From positions 124,001 to 188,000 of the forward strand of contig NZ_JAINZS010000007.1 in assembly GCF_020166495.1 (NCBI RefSeq): a stretch of 64,000 nucleotides of DNA, written 5' to 3'. A program made the position numbers and the translations under genes. The stretch comes from Robertkochia aurantiaca (GTDB lineage Bacteria > Bacteroidota > Bacteroidia > Flavobacteriales > Flavobacteriaceae). Every line of letters starts with the position of its first letter. Positions within the stretch are counted from its first letter, which is position 1. Shown piece after piece: positions 35,733 through 43,787 of this stretch. The notes beneath the pieces are model-generated. The model did no database searches and was not told where the DNA came from. It saw only the letters and a program-made list of their open reading frames with translations.

Positions 35733-36240
35733 TTTAAAGGTGAATAGAGAATGGAGAATGGGGTGAGCGGTTTTGTGATATCCATTTTCCACTCTTTCGA
35801 CATTTATGGGTCATCCAGAGCCCCGTAGGGGCGAAGGATCTGCCGGAAGATAGTACTGTTGCCTTCTTATAAGTTTGTAGCCTCCCATAAAAGGAGATGA
35901 ATTCAAAAAATATAACGTTATCCTTCTCCTTTGAGGAGAAGGTGGTTTTGCGAAGCAAAAGCGGATGAGGTTGTTCAATCTTTAAAGGCCGTTTATTGTC
36001 AGCTGTTCACCGTTAACTGATAGCGGTTTACTACTAGCCGCAACCCGCATCTCCCGTCTGACTTCACTCTTAAGCATACCCCTAAAATTAGCCTTTAGCA
36101 GACGAAATAAAAGGTTCCAACTCAAGCTTTTTAAGCCTCTTTTTCATAGGAATTTTGCTGTTATTTCCGTAAATTATAGATGCAAACAAGCCCTGATTTT
36201 TTCCTTTTGTCATAACCTGTTTTCACCTTAAAAATTCTTT
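35733..36240. other. Repeat-bearing spacer at the left edge of the accessory island
   Basis: A family C copy at 35810-35841 (core GCCCC-GTA-GGGGC) and a degenerate family A/H element at 35920-35970 (CTCCTTTGAGGAG, then TTTTGC-GAA-GCAAAA) are present. No gene. Sequence becomes clearly more A+T-rich after about 36,080. Confidence 0.65.
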
Positions 36241-37017
36241 ATGACACAGCTTACACAAGAGAAGATTGAAGCTCTTATTGAAGTTGGCAGATACCTGCCA
36301 AAGAACAAAAAGGAACTTGCAAGATTCTTTCCAGATCCATCCATTAATGAAATTGAAACTATTGATTTAAAAGAAGAATTTTACGAACTCGATTTTAAAA
36401 GAAAACATTGGTTCTTATTTCGTGGTTTTGTCTGGATTGAGAACCTGTTAGATTGGCCTAAAACCGAGAATGCCTGTTCGATAAGATTATATAAAACTAT
36501 CAGGAGAAAGAATTACGACCGGCCCTTGATTCTGGCGCGGTGGGCCAGAAGTGTCACCAAAAACCCTTACCTGTTAAGCTTTCTTCCTGCTACCAGCGTC
36601 GGAGCGATAAGCTATACCCTGCAGAGTGATTCATTAGGCGAATGGGTAACTTGTGTTTATGATCTCCGGGAGTATGCGGAAAGCTTAGATTCTTTAACGA
36701 CTGATCAATCAGATAAGATCAATATGCTTTCCAGGCAATTGGAGAAGGAAAAGCAACATTCATCTGAACTTCGATATCGCCTTCAACTGGCAGAGATGTC
36801 AAACCAGGAACTGATTAAAACAATTCTGGAAGATCATTCCCGACCCATTTACTTCTATGAAATGGAAATACGTCGAATTTTGAATGAACCGGATATTTCA
36901 ACTACCGACTTACAATTATTTTTAAAGAGGTTCAAAGACAAAGAACGTCGCAATGGGAAGCGATTAAAAAGGGAGGTTGAGAAAGCGTTCCACCTGTGTA
37001 AGGCACAAGGATCATAA
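36241..37017 (+). CDS. Hypothetical protein with C-terminal coiled coil
   Basis: 258 aa, family not recognised. No signal peptide or TM segment. The N-terminal 140 residues are mixed alpha/beta (LFRGFVWIENLLDWP, ATSVGAISYTLQ). A Glu/Lys/Gln-rich coiled coil (about 152-190) is followed by a basic helical tail (RFKDKERRNGKRLKREVEKAF). It is likely cytoplasmic and possibly nucleic-acid associated because of the basic tail; that is inference. It is the first gene of the A+T-rich island and is followed by a family B repeat. Confidence 0.7.
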   Translation: MTQLTQEKIEALIEVGRYLPKNKKELARFFPDPSINEIETIDLKEEFYELDFKRKHWFLFRGFVWIENLLDWPKTENACSIRLYKTIRRKNYDRPLILARWARSVTKNPYLLSFLPATSVGAISYTLQSDSLGEWVTCVYDLREYAESLDSLTTDQSDKINMLSRQLEKEKQHSSELRYRLQLAEMSNQELIKTILEDHSRPIYFYEMEIRRILNEPDISTTDLQLFLKRFKDKERRNGKRLKREVEKAFHLCKAQGS

Positions 37018-37069
37018 ACCCTAATGATTCAGAAGTTGTTTTATGTTTGATTCTTCCTCTTTCCGGCAA

Positions 37070-37110
37070 GTCTTCGCGAGTTCTGTAGCTTCCGCAGAAA
37101 GCGATCTTTT
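37070..37110. repeat. Palindromic repeat family B, copy 3
   Basis: GTCTTCGCGAG ... AAGCGATCTTTTC with stem TTCTG (37081-37085) and CAGAA (37095-37099). Third core in the same frame. Confidence 0.65.
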
Positions 37111-37233
37111 CAGGGCAGTCATTCAGCTGGAAAAACAGGTTAAATGGCAAATGGGCAAAAAGCTAAAGGAGCAAAAATGCGCCAGAGATTGGTGGCCCAA
37201 ACATTTTTGCACATCTCACACCACCCTTAACTC

Positions 37234-37278
37234 GTAACCGCATAACCGCATAACCGCATAACAGTATAACCGCTACCC
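37234..37278. repeat. 8-bp tandem array ATAACCGC
   Basis: GTAACCGC, two ATAACCGC, ATAACAGT, ATAACCGC, TACCC in 8-bp register. The last unit overlaps the stop codon of the minus-strand DUF2779 gene (stop complement at 37273-37275). Confidence 0.8.
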
Positions 37279-39222
37279 AACAACCTCCCTAAAATACTCA
37301 TAGATCATCACCATGGCGAGGGTATCCAGTTCGCAGTAGCGCAACAAGCCTTGCTTTAAGGCTTCGCGTTCTGCTCCTTCAATCTCTTCGAATTGCAGTT
37401 TGCTATAAGCGGTCAGGGCGGCGCCACCATCAGCTACGTTCTCCATACCTGAAACCAGGCTGTCGAGCGCTTCTTCGCTCCAGGTGTCGAAGAGCGGTGG
37501 CAAACTTTTATACGGACTCACCACTTGCTCATTCTTTACCTGAAGGAAAACCTGATCAGAGGCAAAGTTTTTGGAAGTAACCGCCAGTCTATCGAGGGGT
37601 TGGGTGTATTTATTCCTAAGGAAGTCACTGGACTTCAGGACTGCTGGCAGCACGGCTTTGATCGAAATGGACCCTTTGGTGGCGGGGTCGTAATAGTAGT
37701 CTTTTACCACCTGATACAGATCGATCATATCCCTTTCTCCTTTCCATTTTTTAGCCAGTTTGCCTGGGCTGTGAGAAATACTTTCGATAAATGCCATCAG
37801 CTCTTCCCTGTCGGGTTCATTCGACTCGTAGAGTTGTTCCCAGATCTTACAAACGATGGTATTTTCATGATTGTGATAGCGGAAAATGCTTCCCTGATTT
37901 TTTGAGAGGGCTTCTTTCAGGGCTCGTATAAATTCAAAATTGGGGAATACTCCGGGTTCCACGTTCAGAAACTCCGAAGCGTGCTCCACGCTGCCATCCT
38001 CATAGACGATATGGTGAGAGAACTGAAAGGCGATCTGTTCATAGGGTCGCCGTCCTTTGGTGAAGGGCAAGGCTACTGCTGAGGTTTCAAAGTCGATAAA
38101 ATTAAGCGGGTACTTCCAGTCCAGCATTTCTTCTCTGAGTCCGTCGACCTCCACAAAAGGTTGTTGATCATCTGCCAGGGTTTTCTCTACCTGTATCCAT
38201 CGGCGTTCTGAATTGGAGATCTTTCCGGCTTCCGGTTTCGGATTCACATCTTCTTCACAGAGGTCTTCCATAAAGAGTTTCCCTGCTTCCATGAGTTTCC
38301 CTGAACTGCGAAAGTTCCAGATGTCGAATACCTTCGGACGGTCAATCGCTTCATAGCTTAGTTGCAATTGTTCGCTCCAGCATTGGTGAAATCCACTATG
38401 CTGCGGATTGTCCGGTGCAAAGAATTCACATCCCTTGCAGTGTTTCCCGATAGGTTGAGGAAGCTTTTGATCTTTCAGGTAATATTCTCGATAGAGGGCT
38501 ATATGTTCTTCAAAAGTTCGTCCGTCTCCCCCAGGGTTCTCCCGGTAGATGAATCGGATTTCCTCTGCTACTGAAATATGGGCCAGGAGAGGACCTCCAA
38601 GGTCTTGAAGACTCAATCCTTCTTTTTTGATGATACCGGTTCTGTTACCGCTGGTTTTAGAGATTTTAAAACAATGGTTGATACCGTCTACTGTTGCAGT
38701 TTTGCTTTTATCAACCAGGGTAAGATACGGATGAATCTTCCAATAGGGATGGCACTGCTGCATGACATACTGCTGAAAGGCTATATCATACAGGTACTCT
38801 CGCCAACCTCCTGAAATGTCTTTCCCTTTTTTAATGATAAAAGAATCATGCTCGGAACTGTCAACCGATTTTGCCTTTACCTCACAGAGGTTGATCTGAT
38901 TCCCTTTTTTCTCAAGTATATCGACTCTGACAAAAAGGTTATTATATAGGAAAGCCGCCTCGAAGATGACCACATTTTCCTGCTGAAGCAATTCCTGTGT
39001 ACGATCATGCAACTTTTGATAATCCCAGTCTTCACCCAGTATCGCATGTCCATCAGGAAAATACATTCTCGCCAGTTCTTCCACCTGGAAACCACCTTCA
39101 GCCAGCGCTTCCAGAAACGAATCAGACTCGGCCGTATTCACATATTCCTCTTTTTTGGTGTAGTATAACTTGGTCGGGCACCCTAAGGCCAGCTTAAATC
39201 TCGATTTGGTTAATGTTTTCAT
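37273..39222 (-). CDS. DUF2779-type nuclease: Cas4-like PD-(D/E)XK domain fused to DEDD exonuclease
   Basis: 649 aa. The N-terminal half (about 1-290) has the Cas4/AddB-like layout: Cys15 near the start, PD-(D/E)XK residues Asp101 and E114-V-K116, and a Cys cluster in HCKGCEFF..HQC (about 257-285) that would complete a 4Fe-4S cluster. The C-terminal half carries DEDD 3'-5' exonuclease motifs: FIDFET (Asp377, Glu379) and Y629-x3-D633 in YCELDTLAM at the very end. It would act on DNA ends or ssDNA, and is related to RecB-family/TM0106-like proteins. No CRISPR array or cas gene is near. Left neighbour of the island's restriction-like operon but 4 kb away. Confidence 0.85.
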   Translation of the reverse strand: MKTLTKSRFKLALGCPTKLYYTKKEEYVNTAESDSFLEALAEGGFQVEELARMYFPDGHAILGEDWDYQKLHDRTQELLQQENVVIFEAAFLYNNLFVRVDILEKKGNQINLCEVKAKSVDSSEHDSFIIKKGKDISGGWREYLYDIAFQQYVMQQCHPYWKIHPYLTLVDKSKTATVDGINHCFKISKTSGNRTGIIKKEGLSLQDLGGPLLAHISVAEEIRFIYRENPGGDGRTFEEHIALYREYYLKDQKLPQPIGKHCKGCEFFAPDNPQHSGFHQCWSEQLQLSYEAIDRPKVFDIWNFRSSGKLMEAGKLFMEDLCEEDVNPKPEAGKISNSERRWIQVEKTLADDQQPFVEVDGLREEMLDWKYPLNFIDFETSAVALPFTKGRRPYEQIAFQFSHHIVYEDGSVEHASEFLNVEPGVFPNFEFIRALKEALSKNQGSIFRYHNHENTIVCKIWEQLYESNEPDREELMAFIESISHSPGKLAKKWKGERDMIDLYQVVKDYYYDPATKGSISIKAVLPAVLKSSDFLRNKYTQPLDRLAVTSKNFASDQVFLQVKNEQVVSPYKSLPPLFDTWSEEALDSLVSGMENVADGGAALTAYSKLQFEEIEGAEREALKQGLLRYCELDTLAMVMIYEYFREVVG

Positions 39223-39375
39223 CCGCAGTGTTGATTGGAATTTATAAATGGTTCCCCGCCTCAGGCATGGCCAGGTAGTTTGATTAATTATAGTTATAAA
39301 AAGCTTCCTTTATGATGCCCGAATTCATCAATTGATTATAAAAACAATTCATAATTAACCATTCATAATTCATAA

Positions 39376-39588
39376 TTACTTTGCATCTTCTATGCTCCAT
39401 TCCACATCCCCCAAATCCAACTTCCCATACATATCCACTTCCAGCCATGCCCCCAGTTCGCAATGATTCAGGATAATTCCGAAGCCCGAAAAAGTTTCTT
39501 CTTCCAGGTTTATTTTGGAACCTCTTTTAATATGGTTTTCATAGGCTTCATACTGTTCGTCGCTGAGGGTGATGCAGAGTTTTTTCAT
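39376..39588 (-). CDS. Small hypothetical protein
   Basis: 70 aa from the ATG at 39588 (a longer reading begins in the A+T-rich leader and is unlikely). It is acidic, with a MKKLCITLSDEQYEAYENHIKRGS start resembling ribbon-helix-helix-like or antitoxin-like openings, but no family is recognised. Single gene between the nuclease gene and a divergent DUF805 gene. Confidence 0.55.
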   Translation of the reverse strand: MKKLCITLSDEQYEAYENHIKRGSKINLEEETFSGFGIILNHCELGAWLEVDMYGKLDLGDVEWSIEDAK

Positions 39589-39705
39589 GGTAGTAATTAT
39601 TGAAATAAAAATAAGCAAAGAATCTTGGTTGAGAATTATGGAATACCGTAATGCTATTTAATGAAAAATTAGGATTTTTCTTCTTTAATTACGAAAATTA
39701 CGCAC

Positions 39706-40014
39706 ATGTTTAAAAACCCTTTCTCTTTTAATGGCAGGATACGCCGTACGGAATACGGACTATCCTATTTGATTTACTGTTTTGCCTATTTTTTATTTAT
39801 TGGCATTGTAGATTCTCCCAATCAGACTTCCTCTTTGATAGGATTGATAATCTTGATTCCTTCACTTTGGTTCATCATAGCCCAAGGGGCTAAAAGATGC
39901 CATGATCGTGGTAATAGCGGGTGGTACCAAATAATTCCTTTCTACGGATTATGGATGCTATTTGCTTCAGGAGATTCAGGTGATAATATGTACGGTCCGA
40001 ATCCTAAAATTTAA
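39706..40014 (+). CDS. DUF805 membrane protein
   Basis: 102-aa inner-membrane protein of the DUF805 family: NPFSFNGRIRRTEYG at the N-terminus, two or three TM helices, and the signature AQGAKRCHDRGNSGWYQIIPFYGLW, ending in the GDSGDNMYGPNP tail. Function unknown for the family, widespread in accessory regions. Confidence 0.9.
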   Translation: MFKNPFSFNGRIRRTEYGLSYLIYCFAYFLFIGIVDSPNQTSSLIGLIILIPSLWFIIAQGAKRCHDRGNSGWYQIIPFYGLWMLFASGDSGDNMYGPNPKI

Positions 40015-40041
40015 TAGTCTGTCTACGATTAAAAGTATTAT

Positions 40042-40566
40042 ATGAAAAATGGTATTTTGAAATATCTGCTTTTCTGTTTGCTAGTGCCATTGACAAGTAA
40101 CGCTCAGTCAAATCCTGAAGTCTGGGCTAAATATATTCTTAAGGAAGCCAGAAAGAATGAAAAAGAGCTTAATTCAAAAAAGATGGAAACTGAGTTGCCG
40201 TATTTGGTTTTTTATAAGAAGGCTAAAAGCGATAGCCTGTTTATGACCATTATTAAAAGAGCTAAAGCGTCAGAAATCGTTGGGCCCATTTATAATCTCT
40301 TGATCACCGATAGTAAAAGTAGATCTTCAAAGAATTACGCCGGTTATGAAGGGCAGTTTACCTGGAAGATTAATGATAAATTGAATGATCGAACTGATGA
40401 GGTAAAAGGAGCCTTTGTAATTGTATTTGATAAACCTGAATATCCACAATTCGGAATTAAAATTCAGTATAGTGAAAACGAAGTCTGGGAGTACCTTGGG
40501 GAATTACAGGGAAATGTTTCGCCAGAATTCAAGGAGTATTTAAAGAGCCTTGAGCAGCAGATTTAA
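40042..40566 (+). CDS. Secreted hypothetical protein
   Basis: 174 aa with a cleavable signal peptide (LFCLLVPLTSNAQS). The mature part is small, basic, mixed alpha/beta (FYKKAKSDSLFMTIIKRAKASE, ISWK-like strands, FVIVFDKPEYPQFGIKI). No family recognised. First of several small genes in the same orientation up to 42.8 kb. Confidence 0.6.
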   Translation: MKNGILKYLLFCLLVPLTSNAQSNPEVWAKYILKEARKNEKELNSKKMETELPYLVFYKKAKSDSLFMTIIKRAKASEIVGPIYNLLITDSKSRSSKNYAGYEGQFTWKINDKLNDRTDEVKGAFVIVFDKPEYPQFGIKIQYSENEVWEYLGELQGNVSPEFKEYLKSLEQQI

Positions 40567-40638
40567 GAACGTATAACAGTAGTATTAATAAAGGAAACGC
40601 TTAAAAAACAGTATACTAACTTACAAGCCAAATATTTT

Positions 40639-41019
40639 ATGGGACTATTTAATAAAATTATGGGCAATGCCAGCCAGGTAACCCCCGAAGAATTAAAATC
40701 AAAATATGGTCGTCTATTGACAGATGCGGAAGAAATTGAACTGGGGTTTAAACTCTTTAGAGATGTTTTTATGTTTACCAACAAACGCCTTATTCTAATC
40801 GATGTTCAGGGTCTGACAGGAAGTAAAGTCGAGTACAAGTCGCTTCCCTATAAGAGTATTTCCCGGTACTCCTTAGAAACAGCTGGTACCTTCGATCTTG
40901 ATGCCGAGTTAAAGATTTGGATTTCCAGTGAAAATAGTCCTTCGGTAAGCAAGAAATTCAATAAAAGCATTGACGTTTACGAAGTTCAGAAGTATTTGAC
41001 GGAAAAGGTTATTCAGTAG
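40639..41019 (+). CDS. PH domain-containing protein (bPH/DUF1696 type)
   Basis: 126 aa, cytoplasmic. The whole protein matches the bacterial pleckstrin-homology fold of YvbH type: LLTDAEEIELGFKLFRDVFMFTNKRLILIDVQG (about 31-63), then SLPYKSISRYSLETAGTFDLDAELKIWIS (about 74-102) and a C-terminal helix. Function is unknown; in Bacillus relatives are stress induced. Confidence 0.85.
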   Translation: MGLFNKIMGNASQVTPEELKSKYGRLLTDAEEIELGFKLFRDVFMFTNKRLILIDVQGLTGSKVEYKSLPYKSISRYSLETAGTFDLDAELKIWISSENSPSVSKKFNKSIDVYEVQKYLTEKVIQ

Positions 41020-41148
41020 AAAATATTATTCCTTGATTGTCTGGTTTTTATCTGTTTTTTTGAAATGTAAGCATAAAGGGACGTGTACGGATTGCCGTAA
41101 GGATAAAGCTTTGAATCGCCTTAGTTTTCTGTAAATTAAAAAGTCATC

Positions 41149-41865
41149 ATGAATTTTTCAAAGCCCATTTCGCTAATTGTCACCCTATTCTTAATATTCT
41201 TCTCATTCAACTCCAGTGCCCACAGCTGCGAATGGGAGACATATCACTGTCCGATAGATGGTACTGAAGTATCTTTCTGTGCCACCGTAAGCATGTATGT
41301 GGAAGGACGAAAAAGAGATATGCAGAAGTTCGGAGCTGTAGGAAGTTATTACAAAGAACTGGTAAACAGCTGTCACACTTGCTATTTTTCAGGCTATATC
41401 TCAGATTTTGAAAAAGACTATTCAGAAAATGAAATATCTGCCCTCCGCACATGGATAAAAAAGAACATAAGTGAACCGAAAGATGAGGCAGATGAGTATG
41501 CTATATGTGCCCGGATTCAGGAATTCAATAATGCGTCACCGGATGTAATAGCTGACACCTGGTTAATGGGATCTTATATGTTAAAAGGGGTTTCTGAAGA
41601 AAAAGAAAGGCGAAAAGCCATGCAACTAAAGGCCGCCTGCTATTTTGAAGAGGCTGCATCTGCATACCAGTGTGAGGAGAAGCAACTTTGTGCGATATAT
41701 AAATACGTAGCTGCTGAAATGTACCGTCGAGCCGATTTTTTTAAGGATGCACTTTTTTGGTACGAAAAGGCAAAACAAGATCCTGACCTTCCGGAATGGT
41801 TGTCTGAAATGAATACCGAACAGCAAAAACTGGCGGTCAATAACGATAACCGAAACGATGTTTAG
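41149..41865 (+). CDS. DUF2225-like Cys-rich secreted protein
   Basis: 238 aa with a signal peptide (FLIFFSFNSSAHS). Right after it come a CPIDGTEV motif and, 45 residues on, C-H-T-C-Y, the pattern of DUF2225 proteins (CxxC..CxxC zinc-ribbon-like start). The rest is helical, TPR-like (ACYFEEAASAYQ, AAEMYRRADFFKDALFWYEKAKQ). DUF2225 members are usually cytoplasmic, so the signal peptide is unusual and the zinc site may be disulfide-bonded instead. Confidence 0.65.
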   Translation: MNFSKPISLIVTLFLIFFSFNSSAHSCEWETYHCPIDGTEVSFCATVSMYVEGRKRDMQKFGAVGSYYKELVNSCHTCYFSGYISDFEKDYSENEISALRTWIKKNISEPKDEADEYAICARIQEFNNASPDVIADTWLMGSYMLKGVSEEKERRKAMQLKAACYFEEAASAYQCEEKQLCAIYKYVAAEMYRRADFFKDALFWYEKAKQDPDLPEWLSEMNTEQQKLAVNNDNRNDV

Positions 41866-41893
41866 TGATTGCGGTAATAAGAAAAACCCTCCC

Positions 41894-42478
41894 ATGAATC
41901 GCTACTTCCTTTTAATACTTTTACTGCTGATTTCAAGCCAAAGTTTATTTTCTCAAGATCGCGACATACTCAGCATTTTCAGGGTAGACTATTCTGAAAT
42001 CAATGGTAAGGATGTTTCCCGGGCCGCCTACGATTGCAGTATGGCTATTATTTTTTACAAACGGGAAGGACAATTGCGAATCAGTCGTACCTGTCTTGAT
42101 GGAGGTACGGAAAAAGATGACTACTTTCAGTCAGAAGAACCTGTAATCTTCATGGAAAGCCGGAAAGAGGAAAAATGGCTGCTGACCTTCGATTTTAAAT
42201 GGTGCATACAGGAAGTCGAGTTAAAGGGTGAGAATATTGATCGCGACGAAATGTCGGCTAAAGCTCTGATCTCCATTTTAAGCGAAAAGAACGAACCCCT
42301 ATTTATGTTTTTTAAAACTTTTAATGATGGAGCATGGTATCCGAATATAGCCATCGAAGCGGAATTGGTACGCGGATCAGAGGCCTGGGAGAAGATGATT
42401 GATAATTGGAAGGTCATTGCAAAAAAGAGAGATCCGGCGGATCAGAAAAAACATTCAGGAAATTATAAGCAATTATGA
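41894..42478 (+). CDS. Secreted hypothetical protein
   Basis: 194 aa from the ATG at 41894, which gives a clean signal peptide (LILLLLISSQSLFSQ); a reading from 41858 would put 12 polar residues ahead of it. The mature protein is mixed alpha/beta with three Cys; no family recognised. It overlaps the next gene by 4 nt (ATGA), indicating co-translation with the Cys-motif protein. Confidence 0.55.
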   Translation: MNRYFLLILLLLISSQSLFSQDRDILSIFRVDYSEINGKDVSRAAYDCSMAIIFYKREGQLRISRTCLDGGTEKDDYFQSEEPVIFMESRKEEKWLLTFDFKWCIQEVELKGENIDRDEMSAKALISILSEKNEPLFMFFKTFNDGAWYPNIAIEAELVRGSEAWEKMIDNWKVIAKKRDPADQKKHSGNYKQL

Positions 42479-42777
42479 AATTTAACATCCATGACAAAGC
42501 TTTAAGCACAGACGATGGTCGGCTCATTAAAAAAATGCATTGCCCGAAACGAGTCCAATGGTCACAAATGATCAAAGATAAAAATCCAACAACTAGATTA
42601 TGTGAGCTTTGTGAACGGAAGTTGATTGATACCGCCGATTATACAGATCAGGAATTACTTGAAATTGTCAGTAAGGATCCGCATGCTTGTTTTAAGGTGG
42701 ATCTCGAACAGGATAATTTGACAATAGCAACCCAAGATATGGAATGGTATTTATCCCGTAGTCATTTAATAGTATAG
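42475..42777 (+). CDS. Small Cys-motif (zinc-ribbon-like) hypothetical protein
   Basis: 100 aa, cytoplasmic. CPKRVQWSQM and RLCELCERKLIDTADYT followed by DPHACFKVDL resemble a small Cys3-4 metal-binding module seen in other Bacteroidota proteins (CPK.W..M...RFC..C.K.V.D). Function unknown. Start overlaps the stop of the upstream gene. Confidence 0.55.
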   Translation: MKFNIHDKALSTDDGRLIKKMHCPKRVQWSQMIKDKNPTTRLCELCERKLIDTADYTDQELLEIVSKDPHACFKVDLEQDNLTIATQDMEWYLSRSHLIV

Positions 42778-43240
42778 CTGAAATTGAGTTTTTTAAAAAG
42801 AAGGAAAAGTCATTAAGAACGATCCGAACTGCGAGTACAATTGAAGAAATGAACGAGGCAGTCAAAGAAGGCTGTAAGATTTTGGTTAAAAAAGTAGAAT
42901 CTTCCAATAAGGTTAAAGGGAAATATGCTCTTATAAAGGACAGAAAAACTGGTGAGATCATAAGGTTAGGAGACTATCGCGCCATGATGAGACGAGATGA
43001 AGGTGATTTTGAGATCCTGATCGATTGGACCTACTACTACCCTTATAGATTTGAGAATCCATTCGCGGCCTATCTTATTCCTCCGGATATTAAAAAAAGG
43101 AAAAAATTTTTATTGAAGATGTGATTGAAGATATAGTGGAAGGAGTGTGGAATCAGGGTGCTGTAAAAAGGCTTAACTTTTGTCAAGCGATATGGACGGG
43201 AAAAGACCTTAAGATGCTTTATGATCCGAAAAAAAGATAG
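42760..43240 (+). pseudogene. Frameshifted remnant of a small protein gene
   Basis: One frame is open from about 42762 to 43124 (through SLRTIRTASTIEEMNEAVKEG, an ATG at 42849, to IPPDIKKRKKF), but the similar-looking C-terminus continues in another frame (FIEDVIEDIVEGVWNQG ... MLYDPKKR, stop at 43240). The switch falls in an A/T homopolymer run at about 43092-43112. The 5' end lacks a good start codon and runs into the preceding gene. It most likely encoded a roughly 155-aa protein. A sequencing error in the homopolymer is an alternative explanation for the frameshift. Confidence 0.5.
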
Positions 43241-43349
43241 ATCAACTTTTGTGGGGTAGATTTTATCAATGAGGTTATCTTCCTTTAAGATATAGTTTGT
43301 TTTTTATATTTTTCGGAAGACAATTCCTTGATTGAAAAACAGAAATGAG

Positions 43350-43787
43350 ATGACCGATGTGCATGACAAATTTACCCGAAGCTATAATATGAGTCGGATA
43401 AAAGGGTCAGACACAAAGCCTGAGTTAACAGTACGAAGGTTTCTTTATGCTAAAGGATTACGATATCGTCTAAATGTTAAGAAGTTACCAGGTACGCCAG
43501 ATTTGGTTTTCGCAAGATACAAAGCGGTGGTATTCGTACACGGGTGTTTCTGGCATGCTCACAAAGGGTGCAGGTATTTCAAATTACCTGTCACCAGGAG
43601 AGACTGGTGGAAAGAGAAGTTGGAAGGTACTAAAAAAAGAGACCAGGAGGCTATTGAAGAACTTCAGAGGCTTGGATGGCGGGTAGCTGTGATCTGGGAA
43701 TGCCAGTTAAAAGGAAAACAAAAAGGAGAACATCTGACAAGGTTGTACCAATGGGTGAAAAATCAGAAAAACGAAAAATTCCTGTAA
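43350..43787 (+). CDS. Vsr-like very-short-patch-repair endonuclease
   Basis: 145 aa. The ATG at 43350 is preferred over an upstream TTG because it aligns the family start. Family landmarks are RSYNMSRIKGSDTKPE, GTPDLVF (Asp51), VHGCFWHAHKGCRY (His64, His69) and RRDWWKEKL. E. coli Vsr uses Asp51, Thr63, His64 and His69; here position 63 is Val, so one active-site residue differs. Vsr nicks 5' of T in T:G mismatches left by deamination of 5-methylcytosine, protecting a Dcm-like methylation system; some standalone relatives act as restriction nucleases. Its 3' end overlaps the methyltransferase gene by 37 nt. First gene of the defence operon. Confidence 0.93.
   Translation: MTDVHDKFTRSYNMSRIKGSDTKPELTVRRFLYAKGLRYRLNVKKLPGTPDLVFARYKAVVFVHGCFWHAHKGCRYFKLPVTRRDWWKEKLEGTKKRDQEAIEELQRLGWRVAVIWECQLKGKQKGEHLTRLYQWVKNQKNEKFL

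Noticed and set aside
37273-39222. A CRISPR-associated Cas4 gene
   Set aside because: No array or other cas genes; the C-terminal DEDD exonuclease is not part of Cas4.
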